From assembly GCA_964353175.1 (NCBI GenBank), contig CAYGUX010000001.1, forward strand, positions 124,001 through 188,000: 64,000 nucleotides of DNA, given 5' to 3'. The stretch is from JAIYCX01 sp964353175 (GTDB lineage Bacteria > Bdellovibrionota_C > UBA2361 > SZUA-149 > DAOLCO01). How positions within the stretch are numbered: the stretch's first letter is position 1; every line of letters begins with the position of its first letter. Under the pieces are notes generated by a model. That model was not told the origin of the DNA. It did not search any database and was given only the letters and a program-made list of their open reading frames with translations. This document shows, piece by piece, positions 1 to 8,692 of the stretch. Made by a program: the position numbers and the translations under genes.

Positions 1-160
1 GCTTCCGCCTCCGAGGCAAATAGATATGACTTCATTGTTATCTTAAATTTAAAGGAATATTTGGCATTATTATATATGTTTAAGGCGAAAAATGCACCCC
101 TTCGGACTAGATGCCGAATAAAGACAGGAGGTTATAAATAACCGCTTTAAATTACTCGCT

Positions 161-1393
161 TTAACCCTCACCATACTCATTCCACAAATATACCATCCTC
201 TTTCGAGGGCCTGGATGAGTAGAGGAGGCATCATCTAAATCGTTCGTTGTTCTAAACGCAGGAACTCCTGGCTTTTCCTTTATTCTAGAAACAAACTCCT
301 TAAACCAGCTCAATGTCAGCTCCCCCTCATGAGGAGGAAGTTCCAAAACTTCTTTTGATCTTATTTTCTTCAAATCTAGATACTCGTCCTCTAACATCTC
401 ATCTGCATCTAAAGAATCACTAAAAATTTGTGCTTTAAAATACTGAAAAAAACTACTTTCTCTAATTTGCTTATGGGCTTTTAAGTTCTTCTCTAAAGTT
501 GCATTTAACTCTTCCGAACTCAAACAATCATAGGAAAGAGAATCCTCAAGTAGAGTATTCAAATCCTTTGCGCTCAATTGCTGCCCCTCTTTTTTGGCCT
601 TTAGAAGAAGAAAATACGCTTCAGACAAAGTCTCCGAGTGTTTTGAAATCAGAAATTCCGCTCTAAGAGCAGGAAGGAGACCTGCGACCTCCGCCCCACA
701 ATCATCACAAAGATACTCAATCACAGTAGAGTATCTAGCAAAATAAGTCCCTACTATTCCCTGATATATCCCAGCTACGATAATAGCTATCAACACATTA
801 GAAGAAAGGCTTAGTAATGCCAAACCAAAGATAGAACCGGTAAACAAACGGACTAATAGAGCTTCTTGATAAAACAAAGGATAACGATAAATATGAGCCA
901 ACTCATGCGCGACAACACTTTGCAATTCATACTTCTTTAAAGCATGCAAGGTAGAACGATTGAGCATGACTATGCGTAAATTCTTAAAAATATAACCTAA
1001 GCCAAGGGTAAGTGCGCTTGCATTAACTTGTTTTTCTGAAGTTACATAAAATCGAACATCGCTAGGCTTTACACCCATCTTATTACAGGCACCATCACAA
1101 ACTTCCAAAATTGAAGTCCGATTTAAATGCCCATACTGGGTAGTCGGCTTAAGGTCCTTCACTAACTTTCGTTTCTTTGCAAATAAATAAGCTAAGGATA
1201 GCAAGGTTGGAAAAACTGCTACTCCTAAAACTATCAGAGCCTCCAAAGGATTAGTTAAAAGTGCAGAATGAGGCACTAGGTATAAAATAGAAAATGCCAA
1301 AAACCCTTCAAACAACACAACAAGTTTACCAACTCGCTGAGCCCTAGCATAGCTTGCTAAAAGCGCTTTTCTTTTAGGAACTTGAAGCCCCAT
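161..1393 (-). CDS. M48-family membrane zinc metalloprotease
   Basis: The 410-residue protein has two hydrophobic segments near the N-terminus (about residues 25-45 and 52-72) and a HELAH zinc motif at residues 163-167. An ExxxD motif (E226, D230) follows two further hydrophobic stretches, as expected for the third zinc ligand of M48/HtpX-like peptidases. The family cleaves membrane or misfolded envelope proteins on the cytoplasmic or membrane face. Its ATG shares one base with the TAA of the AIM24 gene upstream, so the two are probably translationally coupled. The C-terminal half beyond residue 250 is hydrophilic and not recognised. The metalloprotease call is firm; the substrate is unknown. 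Confidence 0.85.
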   Translation of the reverse strand: MGLQVPKRKALLASYARAQRVGKLVVLFEGFLAFSILYLVPHSALLTNPLEALIVLGVAVFPTLLSLAYLFAKKRKLVKDLKPTTQYGHLNRTSILEVCDGACNKMGVKPSDVRFYVTSEKQVNASALTLGLGYIFKNLRIVMLNRSTLHALKKYELQSVVAHELAHIYRYPLFYQEALLVRLFTGSIFGLALLSLSSNVLIAIIVAGIYQGIVGTYFARYSTVIEYLCDDCGAEVAGLLPALRAEFLISKHSETLSEAYFLLLKAKKEGQQLSAKDLNTLLEDSLSYDCLSSEELNATLEKNLKAHKQIRESSFFQYFKAQIFSDSLDADEMLEDEYLDLKKIRSKEVLELPPHEGELTLSWFKEFVSRIKEKPGVPAFRTTNDLDDASSTHPGPRKRMVYLWNEYGEG

Positions 1394-2082
1394 TAGGTCA
1401 TCGCATTAAATATGGTACTCATAAATCCTGACTTAGGTTTTCCTCTAGTCTGATAATAAACCTTACCAGGCCCAGTATATCTATTCACTAGACCCTCGCC
1501 TGAAAGAAATGAATTAGTTATCCCCTTAGACGCAGTTACTAACTTATAAGAGATAGTGGAGTCAAAGGCTACCACGAAGTCATTATCAATTACGAACTTT
1601 TCCTCTTCTTGAAGATAGATTTCTCTAATATCTCCTGAGGCAGATAAAAACACAATCCCTGGGCCAGATGCTCTAACCAAGAATATTCCTTTCTTTGCCA
1701 TCATACCTTTAATCCCAGTGAATTCGGTTTTAAGGCCAACAGTAGTTTCACTTGCTAAGAAAGAACCCTTAGCAATTAACAAATCAGTCCCTTCATTCAG
1801 ATTGATTGGAACAATTGGCCCCATAGCCTCCGGTGCCAATGTTAATGTTTGCTCATCTCTTTTTGCAGTATAAAGTGCAAGCGCAACACTTTCTCCAGCA
1901 AGCAATCCTTTCACAGAGCCACCGACACTAGTAGTTCCCGTAACCCCGCCAAGTTTTGCACTGACTTCAACACCAATACTCATACAAACCATACTCTTGG
2001 GTTGTGCATAAATAGAATCGCCCTCATTCATACTCAAATCAAGAACGGCGAAAACGGTGTTGCCAGTTACTTTGTGTTGCAT
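1393..2082 (-). CDS. AIM24 / TIGR00266 family protein
   Basis: This 229-residue protein is rich in beta strand and glycine. Its pattern matches the AIM24/TIGR00266 family: an N-terminal QHKVTGNTVFAVLDL-like start, an early V..GSVKGLLAGES segment, and a GPGIVFLSASGDI-like core. Members are predicted beta-barrel or jelly-roll proteins of unknown biochemical function; in yeast the name comes from a mitochondrial inner-membrane protein. It has no signal peptide. It lies between a small two-helix membrane protein (8 nt upstream) and the M48 protease (1-nt overlap), so a membrane-associated quality-control role is plausible but inferred only from context. Confidence 0.8.
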   Translation of the reverse strand: MQHKVTGNTVFAVLDLSMNEGDSIYAQPKSMVCMSIGVEVSAKLGGVTGTTSVGGSVKGLLAGESVALALYTAKRDEQTLTLAPEAMGPIVPINLNEGTDLLIAKGSFLASETTVGLKTEFTGIKGMMAKKGIFLVRASGPGIVFLSASGDIREIYLQEEEKFVIDNDFVVAFDSTISYKLVTASKGITNSFLSGEGLVNRYTGPGKVYYQTRGKPKSGFMSTIFNAMT

Positions 2083-2089
2083 TAGCTAA

Positions 2090-2347
2090 CTAATCATCAT
2101 CTACGCCAGGGCTTACCTTTTGCTTAAGCACATAACCACCAAAACTCACTAAAGCTAATAGGCCTAGAAAAATAAACAGGGCCACCATTCGACTAACGCC
2201 AAGAATATCAGAGATGGCTGTGATACAGATGTCATATATGACAACTCTAATTAACCAACTTACGATTCCGCCCATGCCACCACGTCTGTGACTAACACTA
2301 GATAGGTCAAACATAGATATTAAAAATTGATTTACTTTTTGATTCAT
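2090..2347 (-). CDS. Small membrane protein, first gene of AIM24-M48 operon
   Basis: I start this at the internal ATG (residues MNQKVNQFL...), giving 85 aa. An upstream extension to 2482 would add 45 residues that look non-coding. The protein has a glycine-rich linker (RRGGMGG) followed by two hydrophobic segments at about residues 30-45 and 50-70, and an acidic tail ending DDD. I do not recognise the family. It is 8 nt upstream of the AIM24 gene on the same strand and probably co-transcribed with it and the protease. A GGGAG stretch lies upstream, at long spacing, so the start is only moderately certain. Confidence 0.6.
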   Translation of the reverse strand: MNQKVNQFLISMFDLSSVSHRRGGMGGIVSWLIRVVIYDICITAISDILGVSRMVALFIFLGLLALVSFGGYVLKQKVSPGVDDD

Positions 2348-2602
2348 TGCCACTCTTAGCTCCCTATTATTACTAAATAAAACGCATCTAAAACTCTCAA
2401 GAAAAATCGTCCAAAACTCTGAAAATCTTGAACTTTTCCCGCATACATAGCTTGTATCATAGGATAGCCATTTCGGAAGCAAATATTTTAAGTATTTAAT
2501 CCTCCTTCCTCTATTTGCAAATGTAGAAAAATAAACTACCGTAATGAGCTACCTTTCTTATTTCCGGAAGGTGAACAGGAAGTGGTTGGGAGGCGGGGCA
2601 AA

Positions 2603-3742
2603 TCAGGAACATCTTTGCAACTTACTATAAACCTCTCGATACTTTAAATACCCAGAATAACGTGCAAAGTCCTCCCTGGTGAACCCATTTTCTTCTCCTA
2701 GGCAGAGATTCTGAGCTATGAGTTTATCTACTCTTTCTACTGGCATAAACAAGGTCGTCAATGGATATTTAAATGCACCGTCGGCCTGTGAGAAAGAATA
2801 CGCTAAGAGGAAAAATACTAAACTGTAAGCAGGAACAAAATCAAAAACTAAGGTAAAACGCTTAAGAACTGCCGAAATATTTCTAAGGCCTACTGATGTA
2901 TCCATCCCTTTAAATATTACCAATAAGCATAAAACTGGAAAGATCATTCGCATCAATGGTGAAATTAAAGACAGAGCAAACACAAAACAAAGGAAAAGGA
3001 CCTGGGCGATCCGTAGCAGTTCTCTATTTAAGGTAAAAAAAGCAATCACCAATAATATTATATTGGCAGCTAGGGAGTAGATCGCGACACTTAGATCCTC
3101 TCCTACTGGGCCTTTAAACATTCGATCCAATATCAGGTTTTTAACATCTCCATCAAATAGGGACAAAAGAAAGCTTTCGTCCCATAAACCAATTGCGATA
3201 ACAAACATGTATAACATTAAAATTGCTCTCATTATTCCACTTAAGAAATGTTCATTTCGCCTAGAAGGGCCATCTTTTCTAACCAACCCACTTAAAAGCC
3301 AAATAAAAATCAAAACGCCCAACAACACAAAATGATCAGGCGATATGTCTCTTCCGTAGAACATGGAAATCAAGGAAATCAAATATAAAAAGAAACGAAA
3401 GTGCTGATGCTCTGAGTCACCTCTCATCAGGATTCTAGACAAAACAAGAGTAATTAATAGAACAACAAAAACTTGCAATATTAATAATCCTAAATCTCCA
3501 AAGTAAAAATGAATGGTGTAAAATAAAGAATCATACAGGTTAGATCTGGCCATTGCCTGCTTGCAGGTATCGCTTGGATAATTCAAAGTGTCTTCGAGAC
3601 AAATCTGATGAACCTGTCCCCCTTCTCCTAAGGCCATAAAATTGCGATCTGAATATATCGGCACTAAAATCTGTGACAATACCGCGAACACAAGGCTACA
3701 CTTCAAGAATTTAAGACTAATAATTGATTTCGAGGTATCCAT
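2603..3742 (-). CDS. Polytopic membrane protein of unknown function
   Basis: The 379-residue protein has roughly ten hydrophobic segments. A likely periplasmic loop follows the first helix, at about residues 30-70, and contains two cysteines (QICLEDT, DTCKQAM). A second cysteine pair lies near the C-terminus (NLCLGEE, LQRCS). These could form disulphides. I do not recognise the family. It is transcribed divergently from the SGNH hydrolase gene across a 112-bp gap, and 120 bp upstream of the small-membrane/AIM24/M48 operon. No catalytic motif is visible, so no function is proposed. Confidence 0.65.
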   Translation of the reverse strand: MDTSKSIISLKFLKCSLVFAVLSQILVPIYSDRNFMALGEGGQVHQICLEDTLNYPSDTCKQAMARSNLYDSLFYTIHFYFGDLGLLILQVFVVLLITLVLSRILMRGDSEHQHFRFFLYLISLISMFYGRDISPDHFVLLGVLIFIWLLSGLVRKDGPSRRNEHFLSGIMRAILMLYMFVIAIGLWDESFLLSLFDGDVKNLILDRMFKGPVGEDLSVAIYSLAANIILLVIAFFTLNRELLRIAQVLFLCFVFALSLISPLMRMIFPVLCLLVIFKGMDTSVGLRNISAVLKRFTLVFDFVPAYSLVFFLLAYSFSQADGAFKYPLTTLFMPVERVDKLIAQNLCLGEENGFTREDFARYSGYLKYREVYSKLQRCS

Positions 3743-3854
3743 TACTTACAATTGAACCGAACTAACCAGAGAAACTTAGTCAGAATTAGAACGAGGTTTT
3801 TATTAGCTCGGAGCATATGCTAGAAAGAGTCCAAGGAAAATTTATTTTTTTTGC

Positions 3855-4754
3855 ATGAAAAACTTTATAAAACCATTTCTACTGCTTATTTCTCTTCTTG
3901 TTGTAAGTGAGGTGCTCGCTTGTCCAGACATAGACGGACTCACCGACCTAAATTGTGATCAAAGAATAGTCATTGTAGCTTTTGGTGATTCTATTACTTT
4001 TGGCAGAGGCGATTCAACTGGACTCGGTTATCCAGGTAGATTAAATTTTCTTCTCCCTAATACTACGATAGTTAAACTTGGAGTTCCAGGAGAAGATACC
4101 GACAGAGGGAAGGCGAGAGCCGCTAGGCAACTACCTTTAATTCCCGAAGCTGACTATACTATTATACTTGAGGGAGTAAACGACTATTTTTTACCGAACC
4201 ATCAAGCAGAACGTACTAAAAACAACCTAGTTGCGATAGTCAAAACAGCAAGAACACCAGGCGCCACATCTGCACTTTCAACACTAACTGATCTTAAAAG
4301 AACTTCGGCCCAAGCAAACTGGGTTATTTCAATTAACTCACTAATTAGAAGCTTTTCCCAGCTCGAGTTTTATTCCTTGGGCAAATCAATAATAAGTGGC
4401 GATAAACTACATCCAGATGACCTAGGCTATCAAAGAATGGCGGAATATGTTGCAGCTTATTTAACAAGCCTTAGTATTAGTAATAAACCTGCTGATCTAG
4501 ATGCAGATGGAATTTTTGATTTTGCGGAAGCAAAATTTGGAGCTTCTACTTTTACAAACGATACTGATGGCGATGGGATACTAGATGGACAAGAAGTGTT
4601 TATTTACAAATCAAACCCCTCAAGCCTAGACTCTGATGGAGATGGGTTGTCTGACAATTATGAGGTCTTTACCCTTGGCTCTGATCCGAGTAGCGCACTA
4701 CCTGGAGCGCCAAAGATTAAATCACTTATACCAATACCTCTTACCAATCCCTAG
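3855..4754 (+). CDS. Secreted SGNH/GDSL hydrolase with C-terminal TSP3-like calcium repeats
   Basis: A signal peptide (residues 1-22, ending EVLA) precedes an SGNH esterase domain. Visible motifs are block I FGDSIT (Ser46), block III GVND (107-110) and block V DKLHPDD (Asp183, His186), giving the Ser-Asp-His set. From about residue 215 there are three thrombospondin type-3-like repeats with DADGIFD, DTDGDGILD and DSDGDGLSD signatures, which normally bind calcium. The likely role is a periplasmic or extracellular lipase/esterase acting on lipid or carbohydrate esters. It stands alone, divergent from the unknown membrane protein gene. Start choice: the ATG directly precedes the signal peptide, though the ribosome-binding site is weak. 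Confidence 0.85.
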   Translation: MKNFIKPFLLLISLLVVSEVLACPDIDGLTDLNCDQRIVIVAFGDSITFGRGDSTGLGYPGRLNFLLPNTTIVKLGVPGEDTDRGKARAARQLPLIPEADYTIILEGVNDYFLPNHQAERTKNNLVAIVKTARTPGATSALSTLTDLKRTSAQANWVISINSLIRSFSQLEFYSLGKSIISGDKLHPDDLGYQRMAEYVAAYLTSLSISNKPADLDADGIFDFAEAKFGASTFTNDTDGDGILDGQEVFIYKSNPSSLDSDGDGLSDNYEVFTLGSDPSSALPGAPKIKSLIPIPLTNP

Positions 4755-4795
4755 TCCGCATTATTCACGAGACTTCATAACGAGAGTGGTGCGGG

Positions 4796-5131
4796 CTAGG
4801 CTACTACCTTACGAATCTTCCTATTATTAATTTGCTTATTCAAGGATCGACCCCTATAAGAATGTCCACCGACTGTAATGTCTCTAACAAGCGCTGAGGC
4901 TCTAGAAGATCGCCAACCATTTGCACGAGACATATTTACTCCGGAATTCGCAGAACGAATAGGCAAAGCTGGACCTAGAAACTCTCTACCCCCTTGACCC
5001 ACCAAACTACTGCCAGAATCCCAAACTAACTCATAAACAATATATATAAAAGAGAGGCTAAGAAGTGCCACTTCAAGATAAACTGAAAAATCAGATAAGA
5101 ATAAAGAATTTAGTGTTAGAGTAGAATCCAT
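4796..5131 (-). CDS. Small single-pass membrane protein, unknown
   Basis: The 111-residue protein has one strong hydrophobic segment at about residues 14-36, then a glycine/serine/arginine-rich basic tail (GREFLGPALP, RGRSLNKQ, KIRKVVA). The start is supported by an AAGGAG ribosome-binding site five bases before the ATG. I do not recognise it. It converges on the SGNH gene with a gap of about 40 bp and is divergent from rlmE. The good ribosome-binding site and the membrane segment argue for a real gene. Confidence 0.55.
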   Translation of the reverse strand: MDSTLTLNSLFLSDFSVYLEVALLSLSFIYIVYELVWDSGSSLVGQGGREFLGPALPIRSANSGVNMSRANGWRSSRASALVRDITVGGHSYRGRSLNKQINNRKIRKVVA

Positions 5132-5280
5132 AAAAGCTCCTTGTTGATATGAACTGTTGTTATGATTCGAGGATATAGAACAAAACTAGAACGTAGTCAA
5201 GATATTTTTCACTTTACTTCTAGTCTTTTCTTTAGAGTTTCTATATAACAAGGAGTGCGCCATAGTAAATACAGTGACTT

Positions 5281-5321
5281 AAAAGTAGCAGGGCTACTTT
5301 TATAGGTTTTCATAAAAGTAG
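5281..5321 (+). promoter_or_regulatory. rlmE leader: two mutually exclusive hairpins
   Basis: AAAAGTAGC (5281-5289) pairs perfectly with GCTACTTTT (5293-5301) over a 3-nt loop. The same CTACTTTT arm can instead pair with AAAAGTAG at 5314-5321, which overlaps the AGGA ribosome-binding site (5320-5323) nine bases before the rlmE ATG. The upstream copy would therefore act as an anti-sequestor. The base pairing is seen directly; regulation is inferred. Confidence 0.5.
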
Positions 5322-5332
5322 GAATATTTTCG

Positions 5333-5923
5333 ATGTCGAAACAATATAATAGAAAAGATGCTCTCTATAACCAAGCAAAGGATGAGGGATACCGCTCTCG
5401 TGCGGCTTATAAACTTCAGGAATTGCATCAAAAACTTAAAATTTTCAAGGGTGGGGATAAAGTACTTGATCTTGGTTGTTATCCCGGTGGTTGGGTGCAA
5501 GTCGCTAGTAAGTTAGTTGGACCCAAAGGGCTTGTAGTAGGAATAGATAGAGTAGAAGTGGAACCTTTTAATGACTCAAACGTCCAAATTATCCATGGAG
5601 ATATTTTAGATTCCAAGAATATAGAACTTTTAGGAAACAACAAACCCTTTGATGTCATTATGTCTGATATGAGTCCTTCGCTTTCAGGTATTAAGGAAAA
5701 AGATGATGCTGGTATGGCAGAGTTACTTGGGATTGCCTTAGAATTTGCAAAAGACAACCTATCAAAATCGGGCTGGTTTCTAGCCAAAACCTTCCCAGGG
5801 GCAGACTGTGATGAACTATTGAGACTGGAAAGAAGTAAATGGATAAAATTTCAATTTACCAACTTAAAATCTACTCGAGGTAGTTCGATTGAAAAGTATG
5901 TGTATGCTAAAGGCTTAAAATAG
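5333..5923 (+). CDS. rlmE: 23S rRNA 2'-O-methyltransferase RlmE (FtsJ/RrmJ)
   Basis: RlmE uses SAM to methylate the 2'-OH of U2552 in the 23S rRNA A-loop, a late step in 50S assembly. The protein is 196 aa. It shows the N-terminal RSRAAYKL motif, SAM motif I DLGCYPGGW, SDMSP and AKTF. The family's K-D-K-E tetrad is visible as Lys27, Asp112, Lys152 and Glu187. Length fits the family, slightly short at the N-terminus compared with E. coli. It is upstream of mlaE by 40 bp and may be co-transcribed. Its leader contains a possible RNA switch. Confidence 0.95.
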   Translation: MSKQYNRKDALYNQAKDEGYRSRAAYKLQELHQKLKIFKGGDKVLDLGCYPGGWVQVASKLVGPKGLVVGIDRVEVEPFNDSNVQIIHGDILDSKNIELLGNNKPFDVIMSDMSPSLSGIKEKDDAGMAELLGIALEFAKDNLSKSGWFLAKTFPGADCDELLRLERSKWIKFQFTNLKSTRGSSIEKYVYAKGLK

Positions 5924-5963
5924 TCTATTTTCTTATCTTCTTAATTTTACTTAAATTTAACGC

Positions 5964-6758
5964 GTGAACTACATAACCTCCAAAATAAGTCTCCTCGGAA
6001 CCTCTAGCCTCGCAGCATTTTCACAGCTTGGTGAATCTTGGCTCTTCATCATGAACGTTTTGATACAAGCGCTTAAACCTCCCTATGAAATTAAACTAAT
6101 TCTGAAACAAGTCTATGTAATAGGCGCGCAATCAATTACAGTAGTTGCACTAGTTGGCGGATTTACTGGAGCGGTACTAGCTGTTCAAGGGGAATATACA
6201 TTGTCCCAATTTGGTGCAACCGCATTTACAGGATCAGCCATAGCTCTAAGTCTAATCAGAGAATTAGGCCCAGTGCTAACAGCCTTAATGGTAAATGGTC
6301 GAGCAGGTAGTGCTATGACCGCAGAATTGGGCATCATGAAAATCACCGAACAAATCGACGCTTTAAGATCGATGGGAATTAATCCAATAAAGCATCTGAT
6401 GGTTCCAAGAGTCATCGCAGGATTAATATCACTACCCTTACTAACCGCAATTTTTATTACTGTAGGTATCGCCGGAGGATACTTGGTAGCCGTAGAAACC
6501 TTAGGTTTATCATCAGGGATATTCCTTGCACTGATGAAACAATCGGTAAAACATATCGACGTTTATTCCGGCTTCCTTAAATCGATATTCTTTGGCTTTG
6601 CTATTAGTTGGATATCTTGCATAAGAGGCTGGAAATGTGGTTATGGAGCAGTCGGGGTAAACAAAGCCACTACAAGTGCAGTAGTAACAAGCTCCGTACT
6701 GATCTTGGTTCTAGACTACCTCCTCACCTCTCTATTTACTGTAATTTTCATGAAGTAG
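5964..6758 (+). CDS. mlaE: Phospholipid ABC transporter permease MlaE
   Basis: MlaE is the inner-membrane permease of the Mla system, which moves phospholipids between inner and outer membranes and maintains outer-membrane lipid asymmetry. The 264-residue protein has about five to six hydrophobic segments. It carries the conserved MlaE motifs RELGPVLTALMVNGRAGSAM and a downstream KITEQIDAL (an EQIDALR coupling-helix signature). I start it at GTG 5964; no nearer ATG retains the N-terminal helix. It heads mlaE-mlaF-mlaD-mlaC on the plus strand with short gaps. MlaB and MlaA are not in this window. Confidence 0.95.
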   Translation: MNYITSKISLLGTSSLAAFSQLGESWLFIMNVLIQALKPPYEIKLILKQVYVIGAQSITVVALVGGFTGAVLAVQGEYTLSQFGATAFTGSAIALSLIRELGPVLTALMVNGRAGSAMTAELGIMKITEQIDALRSMGINPIKHLMVPRVIAGLISLPLLTAIFITVGIAGGYLVAVETLGLSSGIFLALMKQSVKHIDVYSGFLKSIFFGFAISWISCIRGWKCGYGAVGVNKATTSAVVTSSVLILVLDYLLTSLFTVIFMK

Positions 6759-6763
6759 TAAGG

Positions 6764-7525
6764 ATGAAGATAAAACTAAACAACCTACACATGAGGTTTG
6801 GAAGTCAGATTGTATTGGATGGAATTTCAACCGAAATAGAGTCGGGCAAAACAACAGCTATCATTGGTCCAAGCGGTACTGGCAAAAGCGTTCTCCTAAA
6901 AACCATCACAGGCTTACTAGAACCAACTAAAGGCGATATAAACATTGGTGAAATAAACTTCACTAATGCAGATTCTGCAACTCGTTCACAAATTTGCCAA
7001 AAAATAGGAATGTTGTTTCAAGGTGCGGCTCTCTTTGACTCACTCACACTTCTTGAAAATATAGAATTTCCTCTACTTCATACTGAAGGTGTTAAACCTA
7101 AAGAAGCCCATGATAGAGCTTATGAGGAGCTAAAAAAATTCAAACTCGAAGAATTCACGAACAAACTTCCCGGTGAAGTCTCTATCGGAATTAGAAAACG
7201 TACCGGCATTGCAAGAGCGATGGTTGTTAAGCCTGAAATTATCCTATTCGACGAACCCAATACTGGACTGGACCCAAAGGTAGGCCAAGAGATTTACGAC
7301 ATAATTGCTAAGCTTAGAGAGACTTCTAATTTTACTGGAGTCGTAGTTAGCCACGAAATCCCGGAAGTTTTTCAGGTATGCGACAAGGTCATAATGCTTT
7401 ATAATGGCAAAATCCAATTTGAAGGCAAGGCTAGTGAATTTGAAACTTGCAATAACCCAATTGTGGAACAGTTTGTTTCAGGTTCAACCCAAGGACCCAT
7501 TCAAGTAGGAAAAGATTTAATTTAA
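6764..7525 (+). CDS. mlaF: Phospholipid ABC transporter ATPase MlaF
   Basis: MlaF powers MlaE. The start is the ATG six bases after the mlaE stop codon (AGG just before it); the longer frame beginning at 6608 lies inside mlaE. The 253-residue protein has Walker A GPSGTGKS (35-42), a Q-loop (MLFQGA), Walker B LFDEP (Asp163, Glu164) and switch His in VVSHE. The ABC signature is degenerate: VSIGI at about 139-143 where LSGGM is usual, followed by a normal RKRTGIARAM. The C-terminus (GSTQGPIQVG) is typical of MlaF orthologues. Confidence 0.93.
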   Translation: MKIKLNNLHMRFGSQIVLDGISTEIESGKTTAIIGPSGTGKSVLLKTITGLLEPTKGDINIGEINFTNADSATRSQICQKIGMLFQGAALFDSLTLLENIEFPLLHTEGVKPKEAHDRAYEELKKFKLEEFTNKLPGEVSIGIRKRTGIARAMVVKPEIILFDEPNTGLDPKVGQEIYDIIAKLRETSNFTGVVVSHEIPEVFQVCDKVIMLYNGKIQFEGKASEFETCNNPIVEQFVSGSTQGPIQVGKDLI

Positions 7526-7540
7526 TATGTTAAGGAATCA

Positions 7541-8014
7541 ATGAAAGATAAGAATCCAAATGACCCAGCTTTAGGTATTGAGTTTTGGGTAGGTTTATTC
7601 GTCGTACTAGGATTACTAGGGTTTTCATATATCTCTATAAATGTCGCAAGGATGAAATATAGTGATTATGGATATAAAAATATCTCTGCTATATTCACCG
7701 ATGCGTCAGGACTAAAGCTAGGCTCCCCGGTAGAAGTTGCTGGCGTACAGATTGGTTCTGTATCAGCGGTATCACTTGAAGGCACTAGAGCAAAGGTTAC
7801 ACTACAAATTGAAGAGAAATTTCCCGTTAGAGATGACGATATCGCTCAAATCAGAACTAAAGGAATAATTGGAGACAAGTACGTAAGGCTATCACCAGGT
7901 GGTGCAGACGAATTAATAGAAGATGGTGGCCAAATTGCAGACACAGAATCATCTGTGGATTTTGAAGATATTATTGGTAAATTTATTCACTCGTTTAATA
8001 AGGACGAAAAATAA
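7541..8014 (+). CDS. mlaD: Mla system MCE-domain lipid-binding protein MlaD
   Basis: MlaD forms a hexameric ring in the periplasm, anchored by one N-terminal helix, and passes phospholipid between MlaC and MlaE. The 157-residue protein has a membrane anchor at about residues 14-33. It is followed by a single MCE domain with the signature FTDASGLKLGSPVEVAGVQI, and closes with RTKGIIGDKYVRLSPGG. A short acidic C-terminal helix follows. It is 15 bp after mlaF and 12 bp before mlaC. Length is close to that of the family. Confidence 0.95.
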   Translation: MKDKNPNDPALGIEFWVGLFVVLGLLGFSYISINVARMKYSDYGYKNISAIFTDASGLKLGSPVEVAGVQIGSVSAVSLEGTRAKVTLQIEEKFPVRDDDIAQIRTKGIIGDKYVRLSPGGADELIEDGGQIADTESSVDFEDIIGKFIHSFNKDEK

Positions 8015-8026
8015 TTCGACTGCGCT

Positions 8027-8641
8027 ATGAAACTAACAAAATATTCATTTTTCATCTTAGGCTTTGCACTTCTCAGCCTAAACAATATTCAAATCGCACA
8101 CGCCGACGCCAAAGAAACGGTTAAGAATACCGTAGATGAAGTACAAAGAGTAGTACGAGTCGCACCCAAAGATGCTAGTGGAGACGAGATAGATCAATCT
8201 TTAAGAAAAGTCATCGCACCCATCTTTGACTTTGATGAAATGTCAAAACGTTCTCTAGGTGTAAACTGGAAAGCCGCTACACCCAGCGAGCAGGCTCAAT
8301 TCACAGAATTATTCTCTGAATTACTAGCTAAGAACTACTTAAAACAAATTAGAATGACCGCTGCAACAAGTCACTACGAAATTCTACATGCCAATGAAGA
8401 TACAAAAAAAGCAGTAGTACAAACAAAAGTAAACAATGACAAAGGTACTCTAAAGGTAGATTATAGACTATACAATAAAGGCAAAGGCTGGAAGGTATAT
8501 GACGTAATTGTAGAAAATATTGGCCTTGTTAGTAACTACAGGTCTGAGTTTTCAGAAATAGTTCAAAAAGACAAAATGAGCGGCTTAATTCAACAACTAA
8601 AAAAGAAAATCCAAGAGAACAAAGATGCAGAAGAGAGTTAA
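8027..8641 (+). CDS. mlaC: Periplasmic phospholipid shuttle MlaC
   Basis: MlaC is the soluble periplasmic carrier between the outer-membrane Mla complex and MlaD. The 204-residue protein begins with a signal peptide (residues 1-26, ending IAHA). It then has the MlaC/Ttg2D pattern: FDFDEMSKRSLGVNWKAATP, a central QIRMTAA region and the C-terminal YDVIVENIGLVSNYRSEF. It is the last gene of the mla operon and converges with the glycosyltransferase gene about 50 bp away; no clear terminator is visible between them. Confidence 0.93.
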   Translation: MKLTKYSFFILGFALLSLNNIQIAHADAKETVKNTVDEVQRVVRVAPKDASGDEIDQSLRKVIAPIFDFDEMSKRSLGVNWKAATPSEQAQFTELFSELLAKNYLKQIRMTAATSHYEILHANEDTKKAVVQTKVNNDKGTLKVDYRLYNKGKGWKVYDVIVENIGLVSNYRSEFSEIVQKDKMSGLIQQLKKKIQENKDAEES

Positions 8642-8692
8642 AAAAGCTCGATTCAAGTGGCCAACAATCCCCAAGGCAAGAGGAGGGAATTA

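Noticed and set aside
1..160. Possible gene end or RNA at the left window edge
   Set aside because: No frame, hairpin or promoter strong enough to support was seen in these 160 bases.
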